Shown one piece after another: positions 45,566 to 56,058 of a DNA stretch of 64,000 nt. The stretch is taken from assembly GCF_008974185.1 (NCBI RefSeq), contig NZ_BKZP01000003.1:1-64000 (forward strand), written 5' to 3'. The stretch's first letter is position 1, and each line of letters starts with the position of its first letter. The position numbers and the translations under genes are program-made. The DNA comes from Weizmannia acidilactici (lineage in GTDB: Bacteria; Bacillota; Bacilli; Bacillales; Bacillaceae_C). The notes under the pieces were generated by a model. The model was not told where the DNA came from and made no database searches. It was given only the letters and a program-made list of their open reading frames with translations.

Positions 45566-45686
45566 TTGATGATCGCGAAATTACTCGCTTTCCACACGCG
45601 ACGCGAGCCTCACCGCTCGTCCCTCAAACACACTGGGTCTCTTCTTGCTCGCTTTTCCCGCAGGAGTCTCAGAAATTAGCAATCAT
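45566..45686 (+). repeat. Dispersed repeat, copy C
   Basis: The 423-nt gap 45320-45742 has no gene. Its right part repeats the family seen in copies A and B: GATGATCGCGAAAT (45568-45581) and CTCTTCTTGCTCGCTTTTCC plus CGCAGGA match the reverse complement of copy A (GATGATCGCGAAAT, TTTCTTCTTGCCGCTATCCC, GCAGGA). It ends beside the transposase remnant. Confidence 0.55.
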
Positions 45687-45742
45687 TTATATTCTCAGCT
45701 TTTATAGGATGTTGGGATTGCCCCTTATCCAGGTGGAGTATA

Positions 45743-46099
45743 ATGGACCAGACCCTTAAGATCGACTTCGTGCTGAAAGCAGTAAAACGGGCATTCTCAG
45801 TCGCCAGGCTAGAGATTTTAAATAGTGATCAAGGCAGCCATTTTACCAGTCCAAAATACACTGATCTCGTGCTTCAAAATAAGATTAAAATCAGTATGGA
45901 CGGCAAAAAGAGAGCCCTTGATAATATCATCACCGAGAGGTTTTGGCGAACGATCAAGTATGAAGAAGTGTATTTAAAAGACTACAATTCTCCAAGAGAA
46001 GCAAGAAAAGAGATTGGTAACTATATCCATTTCTATAACCATGAAAGATTCCACCAGTCCCTGGGCTTTCAAACTCCCGCCTCTATTTATTGCCCGTGA
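45743..46099 (+). mobile_element. IS3-type transposase remnant (C-terminal)
   Basis: A 118-residue C-terminal piece of an IS3-family OrfB integrase-like transposase. It has the second Asp region ILNSDQGSHFTSPKY and the final Glu block in RALDNIITERFWRTIKYEEV, ending with YNHERFHQSLGFQTPA, which is very characteristic. The N-terminal half with the first catalytic Asp is missing and there is no ribosome site, so it is a decayed copy. It borders the restriction-modification gene and marks a likely point of past insertion. Confidence 0.9.
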
Positions 46100-46231
46100 G
46101 TAATTCATCCTTCGGGTAGGATACTTAAGCAATAAGAGTGATCTTGAACATTTTCACATAAATCCATTCCGTTTATCTAAACGTCAAGTGGGACTGCAAG
46201 AAACTTTTGCAGACGAATAATGCTTATGCCT

Positions 46232-49200
46232 TTATTTTCTTACATCAACAATTTCCAGCGGCGGCAAACTGTTTACCAAATCCACTGTTTGAACAGATAC
46301 ATTAATGATGCGTAGTAGCAAATCAAAAACATAACGTTCATCATCAGAGTACAAGTTAGGATCATCAACGATACCAGAATTCTTATCCGTCTTCACTTGA
46401 TACTGGTCAATAATCCATTCAATTGCAGGACGACCATTTACCACGTACTCATATGCCTTCTCAGGAATATTCGAAATCGTAATGTCAGTATTGAACACAA
46501 TTTTGTCCAATACATCTTTCTTAGGGTGTTTCATCTTTTTAACCTTGTACGAAGGATTTGCTTTAGCTTCAATTACAACGTCTGAATATGGTTCAACCAT
46601 TTCGTAGTTAAGGTGTAAGTCAGCTAATTTTCGACCTATATCAACAAACTTTTCTTTATTTTTTAAAACAGGGATACGTGGCAATTCTTTCTTCAAATTA
46701 TTAGCGTACTTTTCACGATACTCTTTTGAGTGTAAAACACCATAAACATAATAAAATACATCATCATCTGAGAGATTTAATTTTTTCTTGAATGAATCGT
46801 TTATGTTGCTCGTATCTAGTAATAAATCATGTGTTACGCTATTATCATACCGATAAAATCCTTGTCCCTTTTCCAATAAATCCAAGTTTGGAATTTTGTC
46901 TACAATCAAACAGGAGAAATCTCTACTAGACCCGGCACCAGTAATATAAATAACTTTGTTCTCTGATCCGAAAACATCCTTGTATTTACTAGGACGTTCA
47001 ATCACATCCGTTTGATAAAACAAATATTTCTTTGTGAAAGGGCGATACATGCTTCTTATTAGTGACTTATCATCCAATTGAATTCTTGTACCTTTAGCTA
47101 GTTTCTGCTTGAGTCCTGTACTCCATTTAATAAAGTCACCAGAATTATTGGTTTGATTAATTCTCTTTTTTTCATCTTTTATATAACTCAAACGAACAAC
47201 TTCTGAATTGAAATTTTCAACCATTCGTTTAGTATTGTTTATCACATTATCTCGACTGAATCCATATACCCAAGCATCACGGTTTGTGCTGACACCAATT
47301 GCTTTATTTATGAACACTCCGCCATCCATTGCGTCATATTTATCGTAATTTTGATCACGTTGATTTATCCAATCATTATTTGCGTCAGGTTTGATTTCGG
47401 TCCACTTTATGCCATCTACAGAAGCGAAATCGGAAATGATTGACAATTTTTGTTCACGAGAAAGATAGTCGCCAATATCATGATAATAAATTTTATGGTT
47501 ATCTGTCCCGTCCTTCACAAGAACTGTGATCGCAATCGGGGTTCTACTTCCTGAGCCGAAAATCTTTCCGCCTTCTTGGCGAGATTTTTCACCCAATGTT
47601 CTTTGATCGCCACGTAAATTAAAAATATAAACATAGTTAAATTCATTGTACCAACACTTCCGCAAACCATCCGTGCTATTACTATCAATAAATGAACCGT
47701 TAGTAACAAAACCAATTACGCCTTTACTCCCGATACGATCGCTTGCCCAGCGAAACGCTTTAATATAGGAATCATACAAGCTCTTCTTTAAGCTAGCTGA
47801 TGAATAGCGGGCATAGGTTGAATCTATGCGTTCATCTAATTTAGGATATGATTGATTTTGATTGTTGTCGTTCGCATTCGTTTGCCCTATTGAATATGGA
47901 GGATTCCCAATTATAGCAAAAATAGGCTTCCTTCGTTGCTTTTCAAGTCGCTCATTATTTTCCCCAAACAACTCGTCCTCAAATGAATCCTCTTTCTCGG
48001 TACTTTCAAACGTATCCGTTAAAACAATGCCCTCAAATGGTTTATAATCGCCCTCCATTATGGAATGGAAGGTTTCTTCAATATTGATAGCAGCGATATA
48101 GTAACTCAACAGTACAATCTCATTCGCATGAAGTTCTTGAGTGTACTTGCGCAACAAATCCTCTTTTGAAATTAATCCACTTTGCAGCAACCTCACGATA
48201 AACGTACCAGTACCCGTAAATGGATCAAGGATGTGAACTCCTTCATCGCTAATTGACTTACCAAAGTACTTTTTCAATACATCATTAACGGAGTGAATAA
48301 TGAAATCCACCACTTCAACAGGGGTAAACACAATTCCCAAACGTTCGGTTGTTTCTTTAAACCCAACTTTAAAGAACTTATCGTACAACTGGACGATTAT
48401 GTCCTGTTTCGCTTTTAGATTATCTATCCCCTCAGCACGCACACGCACACTTTCATAGAAGTCTTTCAAACGTTCCTGTTCTTTTACAAGCCCTTGTTCA
48501 TCCATAACCTTCAACACAGCATCCATAGCTTGTGAAACGGGGTTATTGTTCACAAAGCTATATGAATCAAACAGTGCTTCAAAAACTGGTTTTGTAATCA
48601 GGTGTTGTGCCAACATTTCAATCGCTTGTTTTTCTGATATAGAATTATTGATGTTATGACGTAACCCAGAAAGAAACTTTTGAAATGCCATATACGTTTC
48701 GCTGTTGGTATCTTCCAACATTACTCGAATACGCATCATGTGTTGTTGTGCAATTTCAGCAACATCTTTTGACCAATCTTCCCAATAACGTACATTCCCA
48801 ACCTTCTTTACAATTTTGCCATAAATCGCACGTTCAATTTCCGAGAAATCATCTTCATCAAGATTAAAAGCCAACTGTTCAGATACTGGTTCAGCAACAA
48901 TAAATCCACCTTCGCTTTCATCAGGTGCGGAACCAACCCCAATAACTTGCAACTGGTCAGGTTTCTTTTTGTTCAATTCCAATTTATTGATCATTGCATC
49001 AAAACGTTCGTCTAACGAACGCAACGCATTTAGAACGTCCCAAACTACTTGATACTTCTCATTTTTATCTAAGACCGTATTTTCATCAACACCTGCAGGA
49101 ATACCGATAGGAAGGATGACATAACCATAATCTTTTCCTTCTGCTTTACGCATAACTCGTCCTACTGCTTGTGCAATGTCAATACGTGATTTACGAGGTT

Positions 49201-50950
49201 TTAAAAACATAACTGCGTCCAAATCCGGAACGTCTACACCCTCTGTAAGGAAGCGTGCATTAGTAAGGATACGACAAGTATTTGGTGGAACTTCTGCCTT
49301 CAGCCAAGAAATTTTCTCATTCTTCTGCAGGGCATTCATCGAACCGTCCGCATGGTCTATTTCAATTCGAACCGGCTCTGTTTGGCCTCCTGATTCATTG
49401 ATATACATATCAACAACTTCTGTAAACATTTCCTTAATCAACTTCGACTCACGAATCGTTCCAGCAAAAGCAATAGCCCGCTTCATTGGATTAGCAGAAA
49501 TCACATTAGAATTACTCTTACGTTTGATCAACCCATTCCAACAGCCGATAATTTTCGTTACATCATCAAATTCAAGTTCTGTATCACGCTTATTCGCCAG
49601 CATCTTTTGAAAACGACGGGCAATTACTTCTTCATCAACAGCCAGAACCATAACTTTATAGTCCGTTAAAATCCCTTTATTTACGGCATCTCCAAATCCA
49701 ATTCGGTAAAACTCTTCACCATAAATTTCTTTATCATTCATATCTGCAATAACAACAGACAATTCATCAGCTTTCTTCTTTGCATCATCACCATAAATAC
49801 GAGGAGTAGCCGTTTGATACAGACGTTTTTTAGCTTTAATATTGTCATTGCTATGTACTTTCACAAAAGCACTAGCTTCTTTTCCCACTTCGGTTGCTCC
49901 GGTTGTACGATGAGCTTCATCACAGACAACCAAATCGAACTCATAAAAGCCATTTTTCTGAGCCTCAATAATTACGTCAATGGACTGATATGTTGAGAAC
50001 ACGACTAAGAATTTGCTTTGGTGATCCGCCGAATCAATAAGCTTCTGATGCTCCAGTAACTTGCGATAATCAGTCGTAGCCGGATAACCTAAATCTGCTG
50101 CCGCTATATCCTCAATCTCGTTTTCACCTTTTGCCTTTTTTGTAACTTTTCTATCCGAACAAACCGCAAAAGTTTCCATATCCTCACGATACTTAGAATC
50201 GGCAGTCCAGCCTCTTAAAGATTGGGAAAGCAACTGAATACTAGGTACAAGATATAATACCCTGAATGTACCATTTTTCTTCTCTGCCATCCTTTCGGCA
50301 ATTACCATAGAAGTATATGTTTTTCCTGTACCGGGAGCCATAATCAACTTTCCACGGTCAGCCGTTTCAAAACCATTTACTACTGCCTCAATAGCAGGAA
50401 TCTGGTGAGAACGTGGTTTCTTAGGTGACTTCAACGCAATTTTCTGCGGATTATCAAAGGAGAACTGTGACCAATCAATCTCACTCTCACGCAATTGCGA
50501 CAAACCAATACGAGCAATGTTTTTGTCACGGTCTAATAAAGCGTTGTTCGCATTACTGCTCCACTTGTCCGTTGAAGTTACAATAATCCCTTCTGCATAA
50601 TAGCTCTTCCCCACTTCATTTAAGAAAGAATCAATATGCGACTTTTGGATTGTCATATTTTTCGAATAATATTTACACTGAACAGCAACCAACTCACCTG
50701 TTTCCCTTTTTCGGGCAACTAAGTCTACACCTGTATCTTTCTTCGGAATTCCATATTCTTCAGGAACATCCGATAACATCCATACTTCATCAAATAACCG
50801 TGCATACATTGGTTCTTTCTTCAGATATGCTGTAACCAATAGCTCAAAAAGGGTTCCACGATCACGTTGTGCCATGTCTTCCCGTTCTAAATTGGAGATA
50901 ATATCATCGAATGAATGGCTTTTCACTTGATAGCTAACTGTTTCTTCCAT
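46232..50950 (-). CDS. Type ISP restriction-modification enzyme (LlaGI/LlaBIII-like)
   Basis: A single 1572-residue polypeptide combining nuclease, motor, methyltransferase and target recognition. Order: Mrr-like nuclease at the N-terminus (TGVDLVARK and VAVQCKYYSK, the D-x-Q-x-K type site, residues 70-100); superfamily 2 helicase with Walker A MAPGTGKTYTS (near 210), DEAH box VVCDEAHRTTG (near 345), TATPRI and QAVGRVMRKAEGK (near 605); gamma-type N6-adenine methyltransferase with motif I ILDPFTGTGTF (near 920) and motif IV NPPYSIG (near 1025); then a long C-terminal specificity region. Size and order fit Type ISP enzymes such as LlaGI, which translocate along DNA and cut between head-to-head sites. 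The start ATG follows GGAGG by 11 nt. No separate S or M gene is needed. Its DNA is visibly richer in A+T than its neighbours, suggesting transfer. Confidence 0.93.
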   Translation of the reverse strand: MEETVSYQVKSHSFDDIISNLEREDMAQRDRGTLFELLVTAYLKKEPMYARLFDEVWMLSDVPEEYGIPKKDTGVDLVARKRETGELVAVQCKYYSKNMTIQKSHIDSFLNEVGKSYYAEGIIVTSTDKWSSNANNALLDRDKNIARIGLSQLRESEIDWSQFSFDNPQKIALKSPKKPRSHQIPAIEAVVNGFETADRGKLIMAPGTGKTYTSMVIAERMAEKKNGTFRVLYLVPSIQLLSQSLRGWTADSKYREDMETFAVCSDRKVTKKAKGENEIEDIAAADLGYPATTDYRKLLEHQKLIDSADHQSKFLVVFSTYQSIDVIIEAQKNGFYEFDLVVCDEAHRTTGATEVGKEASAFVKVHSNDNIKAKKRLYQTATPRIYGDDAKKKADELSVVIADMNDKEIYGEEFYRIGFGDAVNKGILTDYKVMVLAVDEEVIARRFQKMLANKRDTELEFDDVTKIIGCWNGLIKRKSNSNVISANPMKRAIAFAGTIRESKLIKEMFTEVVDMYINESGGQTEPVRIEIDHADGSMNALQKNEKISWLKAEVPPNTCRILTNARFLTEGVDVPDLDAVMFLKPRKSRIDIAQAVGRVMRKAEGKDYGYVILPIGIPAGVDENTVLDKNEKYQVVWDVLNALRSLDERFDAMINKLELNKKKPDQLQVIGVGSAPDESEGGFIVAEPVSEQLAFNLDEDDFSEIERAIYGKIVKKVGNVRYWEDWSKDVAEIAQQHMMRIRVMLEDTNSETYMAFQKFLSGLRHNINNSISEKQAIEMLAQHLITKPVFEALFDSYSFVNNNPVSQAMDAVLKVMDEQGLVKEQERLKDFYESVRVRAEGIDNLKAKQDIIVQLYDKFFKVGFKETTERLGIVFTPVEVVDFIIHSVNDVLKKYFGKSISDEGVHILDPFTGTGTFIVRLLQSGLISKEDLLRKYTQELHANEIVLLSYYIAAINIEETFHSIMEGDYKPFEGIVLTDTFESTEKEDSFEDELFGENNERLEKQRRKPIFAIIGNPPYSIGQTNANDNNQNQSYPKLDERIDSTYARYSSASLKKSLYDSYIKAFRWASDRIGSKGVIGFVTNGSFIDSNSTDGLRKCWYNEFNYVYIFNLRGDQRTLGEKSRQEGGKIFGSGSRTPIAITVLVKDGTDNHKIYYHDIGDYLSREQKLSIISDFASVDGIKWTEIKPDANNDWINQRDQNYDKYDAMDGGVFINKAIGVSTNRDAWVYGFSRDNVINNTKRMVENFNSEVVRLSYIKDEKKRINQTNNSGDFIKWSTGLKQKLAKGTRIQLDDKSLIRSMYRPFTKKYLFYQTDVIERPSKYKDVFGSENKVIYITGAGSSRDFSCLIVDKIPNLDLLEKGQGFYRYDNSVTHDLLLDTSNINDSFKKKLNLSDDDVFYYVYGVLHSKEYREKYANNLKKELPRIPVLKNKEKFVDIGRKLADLHLNYEMVEPYSDVVIEAKANPSYKVKKMKHPKKDVLDKIVFNTDITISNIPEKAYEYVVNGRPAIEWIIDQYQVKTDKNSGIVDDPNLYSDDERYVFDLLLRIINVSVQTVDLVNSLPPLEIVDVRK

Positions 50951-51136
50951 ATTTCTCAATACCTCCAAGGCCCCAAAATATTAGAGTAAAATATCATTGT
51001 CTTTCTCAATTTTACCACACCAATTTTGCTGCCCATCAATCTAATTTAATCTAACATCTAATGATTTCTTGAATACGTTTTTGACTACGGATGTTTGATA
51101 TTCAATAAAATCAAATGAAATGGTAAAAATAAAAAA

Positions 51137-51155
51137 ACCCTTGATATACAAGGGC
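51137..51155 (-). terminator. Terminator of ssrA
   Basis: Minus-strand GCCCTTG and CAAGGGT arms around TATAT, followed by seven T, about 35 nt beyond the tmRNA 3' end. Confidence 0.85.
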
Positions 51156-51190
51156 TTTGGATCAGTTTGAAATCCATTGATTTCGTTTTA

Positions 51191-51549
51191 TGGAGACGGT
51201 GGGAGTCGAACCCACGTCCAGAAATATCGCCACTCAAGCATCTACGAGCGTAGCCGATATATTCGCGTTTCGCGCGGCCTTTTGCCTATCGGCGGGCATC
51301 CAGCGCGCTAGCCTGATTGGTCTCTTCCTTCGTCCCCAGGCGGAGGACAGCCGGCGTATCCCACTCAAGTTGAGACCCTTACCCTACCACATGGGCGATG
51401 GAGGGAGGATCCGCTTAGCGCTTATTAGGCAGCTAAAGCGAGGTTTTGATTAGATTTGCCAGTTATATTTAGGCTTGCGTTTTTACGGGGACGTCCCCCC
51501 GGCTCGCAGCTCAAGCTCGATCTATCCCTGTCGAATCCGTAACGTCCCC
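51191..51549 (-). ncRNA. ssrA: tmRNA (SsrA)
   Basis: About 359 nt. The 5' end GGGGACGTTACGGATTCGAC and 3' end with the T-loop GGGTTCGACTCCCACC and CGTCTCC form the tRNA-like acceptor (GGGGACG pairs with CGTCTCC). The reading frame before the TAATAA stop encodes GKSNQNLALAA, so with the charged Ala the proteolysis tag would be AGKSNQNLALAA, shorter in the middle than the B. subtilis tag as I recall it. The genome continues TCCATAA, so the terminal CCA is not fully encoded and must be added. It rescues stalled ribosomes with SmpB, encoded just upstream. Confidence 0.97.
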
Positions 51550-51609
51550 GGTATAAAAAGGGAGTCTTGGATGATTTGAGCTGTCACATCTAACTGGCTT
51601 ACAGATAAT

Positions 51610-51637
51610 ATTATAACATGAATTCCTTATGATGCAA
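51610..51637 (-). promoter_or_regulatory. ssrA promoter
   Basis: Minus-strand TTGCAT (51637-51632), 16-bp spacer, perfect TATAAT (51615-51610). It lies in the smpB-ssrA gap and leaves a leader of about 50 nt for RNase P processing. Confidence 0.7.
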
Positions 51638-51651
51638 TTGTTAGTTTTTGC

Positions 51652-52116
51652 CTAATGCTGTCTTGCTTTAAAGGCGCGTTCGATCTCGCGGGCCGCTTCT
51701 TTCTTTTTCAAAGCTTCGCGCTTATCGTAATTCTTTTTCCCGCGCGCCAGGCCGATCAAAACTTTTGCATAACCGTTTTTAATGTAAATTTTCAGCGGGA
51801 TTAAAGAATAACCCTGCTCTTTTACAACGCCGGCCAGTTTGTCGATTTCCCTGCGGTGGAGCAAAATTTTCCTCGGACGGAGCGGGTCGTGGTTGTATCG
51901 GTTTCCCTGTTCATACGGACTGATGTGCATGCCGTATACATATACTTCCCCTTTTTCCACCCGTGCAAACGAATCGCGCAAATTCACACGCCCTGCGCGG
52001 ATCGATTTGATTTCCGTCCCCTGCAGGACAAGACCGGCTTCATATGTTTCTTCGATAAAATAGTCATGGCTTGCTTTCTTGTTTTGCGCCAGCACTTTCC
52101 CTTCACCTTTTGGCAT
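51652..52116 (-). CDS. smpB: tmRNA-binding protein SmpB
   Basis: A 154-residue RNA-binding protein that delivers tmRNA to stalled ribosomes. The OB-fold core contains [20 protein letters not shown] near residue 20, and the basic C-terminal tail [18 protein letters not shown] is the part that mimics mRNA in the decoding channel. GGAGGGG precedes the ATG. It lies 39 nt after rnr in the same direction; rnr-smpB-ssrA is the usual Bacillus order. Confidence 0.97.
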   Translation of the reverse strand: MPKGEGKVLAQNKKASHDYFIEETYEAGLVLQGTEIKSIRAGRVNLRDSFARVEKGEVYVYGMHISPYEQGNRYNHDPLRPRKILLHRREIDKLAGVVKEQGYSLIPLKIYIKNGYAKVLIGLARGKKNYDKREALKKKEAAREIERAFKARQH

Positions 52117-52155
52117 CTTGTTTCCCCTCCGAAGAAGGCAGCCGGGCGAGCCCGG

Positions 52156-54444
52156 TTACCTCCGTTTTGCTTTTTTCTTTTTCTTTTTCGGCGGCCTCGT
52201 GGACCACTCTTCATGGGCGGCATTGTGCTTGTGCGGCCGGGAAGAATTGGCAGCACGGACTTTCACGATTTTTTTCGGCCGTTCTTCTATTCTTGCCCGC
52301 CGGTTGTTTTTCATGCCGACAATTTCAAAATCGATGTTGCGTTCTTCTTTGTTAACATTCAGCACCCGGACGCGGATTTCGTCCCCGATCCGGAACACAT
52401 TCCCGGTCCGCTCGCCGATCATCGCATATTGCCGTTCATTGTAATGGTAATAGTCATCGGTCATATAGCTGACATGGACAAGCCCTTCAATCGTATTCGG
52501 CAATTCGACAAACATCCCGAAATTCGTGACCGAACTGATGATCCCGTCGAACTCCTCGCCAATTTTATCTTCCATAAATTCGGCTTTCTTCAGTTCATCG
52601 GTATCGCGTTCGGCATCAACAGCCCGGCGTTCCATTTTCGAAGAATGGTCGGCAATTTCAAGTAATATCTCTTTCCATTTTTCCTTCGTTTCTTCGTCCA
52701 TTCTCCCGTCAATTAAATAAGTCCGGATCAGCCGGTGTACGATCAAGTCCGGATAACGGCGGATCGGCGAAGTGAAATGCGTGTAAAATTTCGTGGACAA
52801 ACCGAAGTGCCCGATGCATTCCGGGTCGTATTTTGCCTGCTGCATCGAGCGCAGCATGACTGTCGAAACAACCATTTCTTCCGGCCGGCCTTCTACCGTA
52901 TCGAGAATTTCCTGAAGCGCCCGTGGATGGACCGAATTCGCGGTGCCCCGCACAATCAGGCCGAAATTCGTAATAAATTCAAAAAAACGCTGCAGTTTAT
53001 CCGCTTTCGGCTCTTCGTGGATCCGGTAAATAAACGGCACGTCCAGCCAGTAAAAATGCTCGGCAACTGTTTCATTCGCCGCAAGCATAAATTCTTCGAT
53101 CAGTTTTTCCGCAACCGACCGTTCACGCAGCACGACGTCACGCGGCTTGCCGTTTTCATCCACAAGCACTTTTGCTTCTTTAAAATCAAAGTCGATAGCG
53201 CCGCGCTGCATCCTTTTTTTTCGTAAAATGTCCGCCAGCTCGGCCATCGTTTCAAACATCGGAACAAGCGGTTCGTACCGTTTCCGCAACGCTTCGTCAT
53301 GGTCGACAAGGATTTTATTGACATCCCCGTATGTCATCCGCTCTGTCGTTTTGATGATACTTTCGAAAATTTCATGATCCACAACCGTGCCGTTTTCATC
53401 AATTTCCATTTCGCACGACAGCGTGAAACGATTCACCCTTGGATTGAGTGAACATATGCCGTTTGACAGCCGATGCGGGATCATTGGAATCACGCGGTCG
53501 ACGAGGTAAACGCTTGTCCCACGTTCAAAGGCTTCGCGGTCAATCGGCGTGCCCTCGCGCACATAATGGCTGACATCGGCAATATGGACACCGAGCTTGT
53601 AATGGCCGTTCGGCAGTTTTTGCACGGTGACGGCATCATCCAAATCTTTCGCATCGGCCCCGTCAATGGTGACAATTACTTCATCCCGCAAATCGCGGCG
53701 GTTGCCGATATCATGTTCATCAATTTCATCCGGCACCCCGTTTGCCTGTTCGAGCACTTCGTCCGGAAAAGCCTGCGGCAGCCCGTACTTATGGATTATC
53801 GACAAAATATCAACGCCCGGGTCATTTTTATGGCCAAGAATTTGAATGACTTCTCCTTCCGCATTTTTTGTGCCTTCCGGATATGAAGTAATGCGCACGA
53901 TCACTTTATGGCCTTCGACAGCGCCACCGTTTGCCGTTTTCGGAATAAAGATATCGCTCCCGAACCGTTTATCATCCGGCACAACAAAGCCGAAGTGCTG
54001 GCTTTCCACATACGTGCCGACGATTTCTTTCTGGCCGCGCTCCAAAATCCGCACAACGGTTCCTTCCTGCCGCTGCCCGGAGCTTTTGCTTGACACGCGC
54101 ACGATGACCGTGTCGCCGTTTAAAGCATGGTTTGTTTCATGCGGCGGGATAAAAATATCATCAATCCCCGGTTCATCCGGCGCCACAAAAGCAAAGCCTT
54201 TCGGGTGGCCGATCAGCTTTCCGCGCACAAGATTCATTTTTTCCGGCAGGCCGTAACGGTTGCTGCGCGTGCGGATGACAAGCCCTTTTTCTTCCATATA
54301 GACAAGCACTTTGACAAATTCTTTAAACTCGGAAGAATCCTGGATGCCGAACGCTTTTTCCAGTTCCTGGACCGTAAGCGGCTTGTACGTTTCTTCTTTC
54401 ATATACGATAAAATTCTGTCAACATCTTGCCGGAGTTGATCCAT
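52156..54444 (-). CDS. rnr: Ribonuclease R
   Basis: A 762-residue 3'-to-5' exoribonuclease (RNB family) that degrades structured RNA, including transcripts released by trans-translation. N-terminal winged-helix and cold-shock domains (to about 230), RNB catalytic core with [14 protein letters not shown] (metal-binding Asps, near 275), S1 domain (near 625-705) and a Lys/Arg-rich tail [13 protein letters not shown]. The frame runs open 41 codons upstream into est, but AGGAGGG at seven nt sets the ATG at 54444. Confidence 0.97.
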   Translation of the reverse strand: MDQLRQDVDRILSYMKEETYKPLTVQELEKAFGIQDSSEFKEFVKVLVYMEEKGLVIRTRSNRYGLPEKMNLVRGKLIGHPKGFAFVAPDEPGIDDIFIPPHETNHALNGDTVIVRVSSKSSGQRQEGTVVRILERGQKEIVGTYVESQHFGFVVPDDKRFGSDIFIPKTANGGAVEGHKVIVRITSYPEGTKNAEGEVIQILGHKNDPGVDILSIIHKYGLPQAFPDEVLEQANGVPDEIDEHDIGNRRDLRDEVIVTIDGADAKDLDDAVTVQKLPNGHYKLGVHIADVSHYVREGTPIDREAFERGTSVYLVDRVIPMIPHRLSNGICSLNPRVNRFTLSCEMEIDENGTVVDHEIFESIIKTTERMTYGDVNKILVDHDEALRKRYEPLVPMFETMAELADILRKKRMQRGAIDFDFKEAKVLVDENGKPRDVVLRERSVAEKLIEEFMLAANETVAEHFYWLDVPFIYRIHEEPKADKLQRFFEFITNFGLIVRGTANSVHPRALQEILDTVEGRPEEMVVSTVMLRSMQQAKYDPECIGHFGLSTKFYTHFTSPIRRYPDLIVHRLIRTYLIDGRMDEETKEKWKEILLEIADHSSKMERRAVDAERDTDELKKAEFMEDKIGEEFDGIISSVTNFGMFVELPNTIEGLVHVSYMTDDYYHYNERQYAMIGERTGNVFRIGDEIRVRVLNVNKEERNIDFEIVGMKNNRRARIEERPKKIVKVRAANSSRPHKHNAAHEEWSTRPPKKKKKKAKRR

Positions 54445-54469
54445 CTTTTTCCCTCCTTTGCGGGAAAGT

Positions 54470-55219
54470 TTATTCCTGCCAGTCAAGCGATTCAAGGAAT
54501 TGGTAAACATCTTCATGGAGCTGTTCTTTTTCCTTATCGAGCGTAATGACATGGCCGGATTGTTCATACCATTTGATTTGTTTATGGTCCGATTCCACTT
54601 CGGAATAAATAATATTCGCGCTTTCCGGCTTAATCATTTCATCATGGCGCGCCTGCACGACAAAAACAGGCGCATAAATATGGTCCACATGATTGCGTAC
54701 ATCTTGGATTAAGCTTTGCAGCAATTTCAATGTGTTCATCGGTGTCTTTTTAAATTCCCGGATTTCCTTTTCAATCTGCTCTTCGCTTTTCCCTTCAAAT
54801 TGTTTGTATTTACGGGCGTACTGGACGACGCCTTCGTACATCGTCTGTTCGCTTTTTATGTACATCGGCGCGCACATGGTGATAATTCCCTTTACAGGTA
54901 CAGTGTAACCCAATTTTAAAGAAAATACCCCGCCCAAAGACAATCCGGCCACCGCAATTTCGTCGTACCCTTTTTGTTTTAATAAATGGTATCCTGCCAT
55001 GACATCCTGCCACCAATCTTCAGGCCCGGTATGCACCAGGTTTTCCGGCGGCACCCCATGCCCTTTGTATTGCGGTGCATGGCAGGTGTACCCTTTCTTT
55101 TCAAGGAACCGGCCGAGCATCCTAACATCGGCTGAATTTCCCGTAAATCCGTGCAAAAGAAGGACGGCCCTTTTGCCGCCTTCAAATAAAAAAGGTTTAG
55201 GCATCACAATTCTCATCAT
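54470..55219 (-). CDS. est: Carboxylesterase Est (Est30-like)
   Basis: A 249-residue alpha/beta hydrolase that cleaves short acyl esters. Nucleophile elbow [10 protein letters not shown] (Ser near 94), acid Asp in QARHDEMI and His in [10 protein letters not shown] (near 222) form the triad; oxyanion loop [16 protein letters not shown]. It closely resembles Geobacillus Est30. The ATG at 55219 follows GAGGAG; an earlier in-frame ATG has none. It lies in the usual place between secG and rnr. Physiological substrate unknown. Confidence 0.94.
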   Translation of the reverse strand: MMRIVMPKPFLFEGGKRAVLLLHGFTGNSADVRMLGRFLEKKGYTCHAPQYKGHGVPPENLVHTGPEDWWQDVMAGYHLLKQKGYDEIAVAGLSLGGVFSLKLGYTVPVKGIITMCAPMYIKSEQTMYEGVVQYARKYKQFEGKSEEQIEKEIREFKKTPMNTLKLLQSLIQDVRNHVDHIYAPVFVVQARHDEMIKPESANIIYSEVESDHKQIKWYEQSGHVITLDKEKEQLHEDVYQFLESLDWQE

Positions 55220-55315
55220 CCGTAAAAAACTCCTCTTTTCCTGCTGAAAATTCACTGTCGCCCTTTGTTCAATTTTATTTGTAACAAACCATAGCAGGAA
55301 ATTCCAGCATTCCGC

Positions 55316-55352
55316 ACAAAAAAACCTGGTCCGTCATGTCCGGGCCAGGATC
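55316..55352 (-). terminator. Terminator after secG
   Basis: Minus-strand CCTGGCCCG and complementary ACGGACCAGG arms (one mismatch) followed by seven T, ending the secG transcript. Confidence 0.8.
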
Positions 55353-55360
55353 AGCACATT

Positions 55361-55594
55361 TTATAAATCCAAATATGCAAGTCCGATCGCCAGCAAGAAA
55401 AACAACACCGCCAGCACAATCGTAATCCGGTGCAAAATCAAATCAATCCCGCGCACTTTTTGTTTTCCGAAAAGCTGCTCGGCCCCGCCGGAAATCGCCC
55501 CGGATAATCCCGTACTTTTCCCCGGCTGCAACAGGATCACAGCAATTAAAAGGACAGCATCTATAACCAATAGCGTAAGCAATAATGTATGCAT
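55361..55594 (-). CDS. secG: Protein translocase subunit SecG
   Basis: A 77-residue inner membrane protein with two hydrophobic helices (residues 2-20 and 52-75) and the conserved loop [20 protein letters not shown]. It assists SecYEA-mediated protein export. An in-frame GTG at 55600 exists, but GGAGG is eight bases from the ATG at 55594, matching the family length. It is the last gene linked to the glycolytic operon in Bacillus order. Confidence 0.95.
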   Translation of the reverse strand: MHTLLLTLLVIDAVLLIAVILLQPGKSTGLSGAISGGAEQLFGKQKVRGIDLILHRITIVLAVLFFLLAIGLAYLDL

Positions 55595-55755
55595 GGACAC
55601 ACACCTCCCGAAACGGACAATACCTTATTTCATAGTTTATCATAAAGCATAGTTTGGATCAATAAAGGGGTTAAAACGATCAGAGGTTTGGCATGCAACG
55701 ATGAGATAGGAAAAGCAGTAAACGGTATGAGCATTTCGAGCGGCTGATGTTCGCC

Positions 55756-56005
55756 TTTTGTGTCTTTTTGGCTGCTAATTAGACAGTTCGGACGTGCAGC
55801 TCTCTCCTTTTGTCTTGTTGGCTGTTCTAATTAGACAGTTTGGTCGCGCGGAGCTCTTCTTTTGTCTTTTTGGCTGTTCCAATTAGACAATTCGGACGTG
55901 CGACACTCTCCTTTTGTCTTGTTGGCTGCTCTAATTAGACAGTTCGCATGCGCGGATCTCTTTTTTTGTCTTGTTGGCTGCTCTAATTAGACAGTTTGGC
56001 TGTGC
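55756..56005. repeat. Five-copy 50-52-bp tandem array
   Basis: The 507-nt gap 55601-56107 between secG and eno has no gene. It holds five units (the last partial) starting at GTCTT positions 55762, 55812, 55864, 55916 and 55968. Each contains TTTTGTCTTGTTGGCTG, then CTAATTAGACAGTT and a variable G/C-rich stretch. Within units, TGTCT and AGACA can pair across about 20 nt, giving a series of small hairpins. Units are diverged, so the array is not brand new. Confidence 0.9.
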
Positions 56006-56058
56006 TGTGCAAGCCTTTAACCTTTTCGAGCGCCGGCAAAAATATTCAATCTAAAAAA

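Noticed and set aside
46100-46231. Intact IS end or att repeat flanking the restriction gene
   Set aside because: I saw no terminal inverted repeat pair, target duplication or ssrA fragment here, so no complete mobile unit can be drawn.
52156-54567. Longer RNase R start 41 codons upstream
   Set aside because: The extra residues overlap est, lack a ribosome site and are not seen in the family; AGGAGGG marks the ATG at 54444.
55756-56005. CRISPR array
   Set aside because: The units are continuous tandem repeats with diverged cores and no unique spacers of constant size, and no cas genes are nearby.
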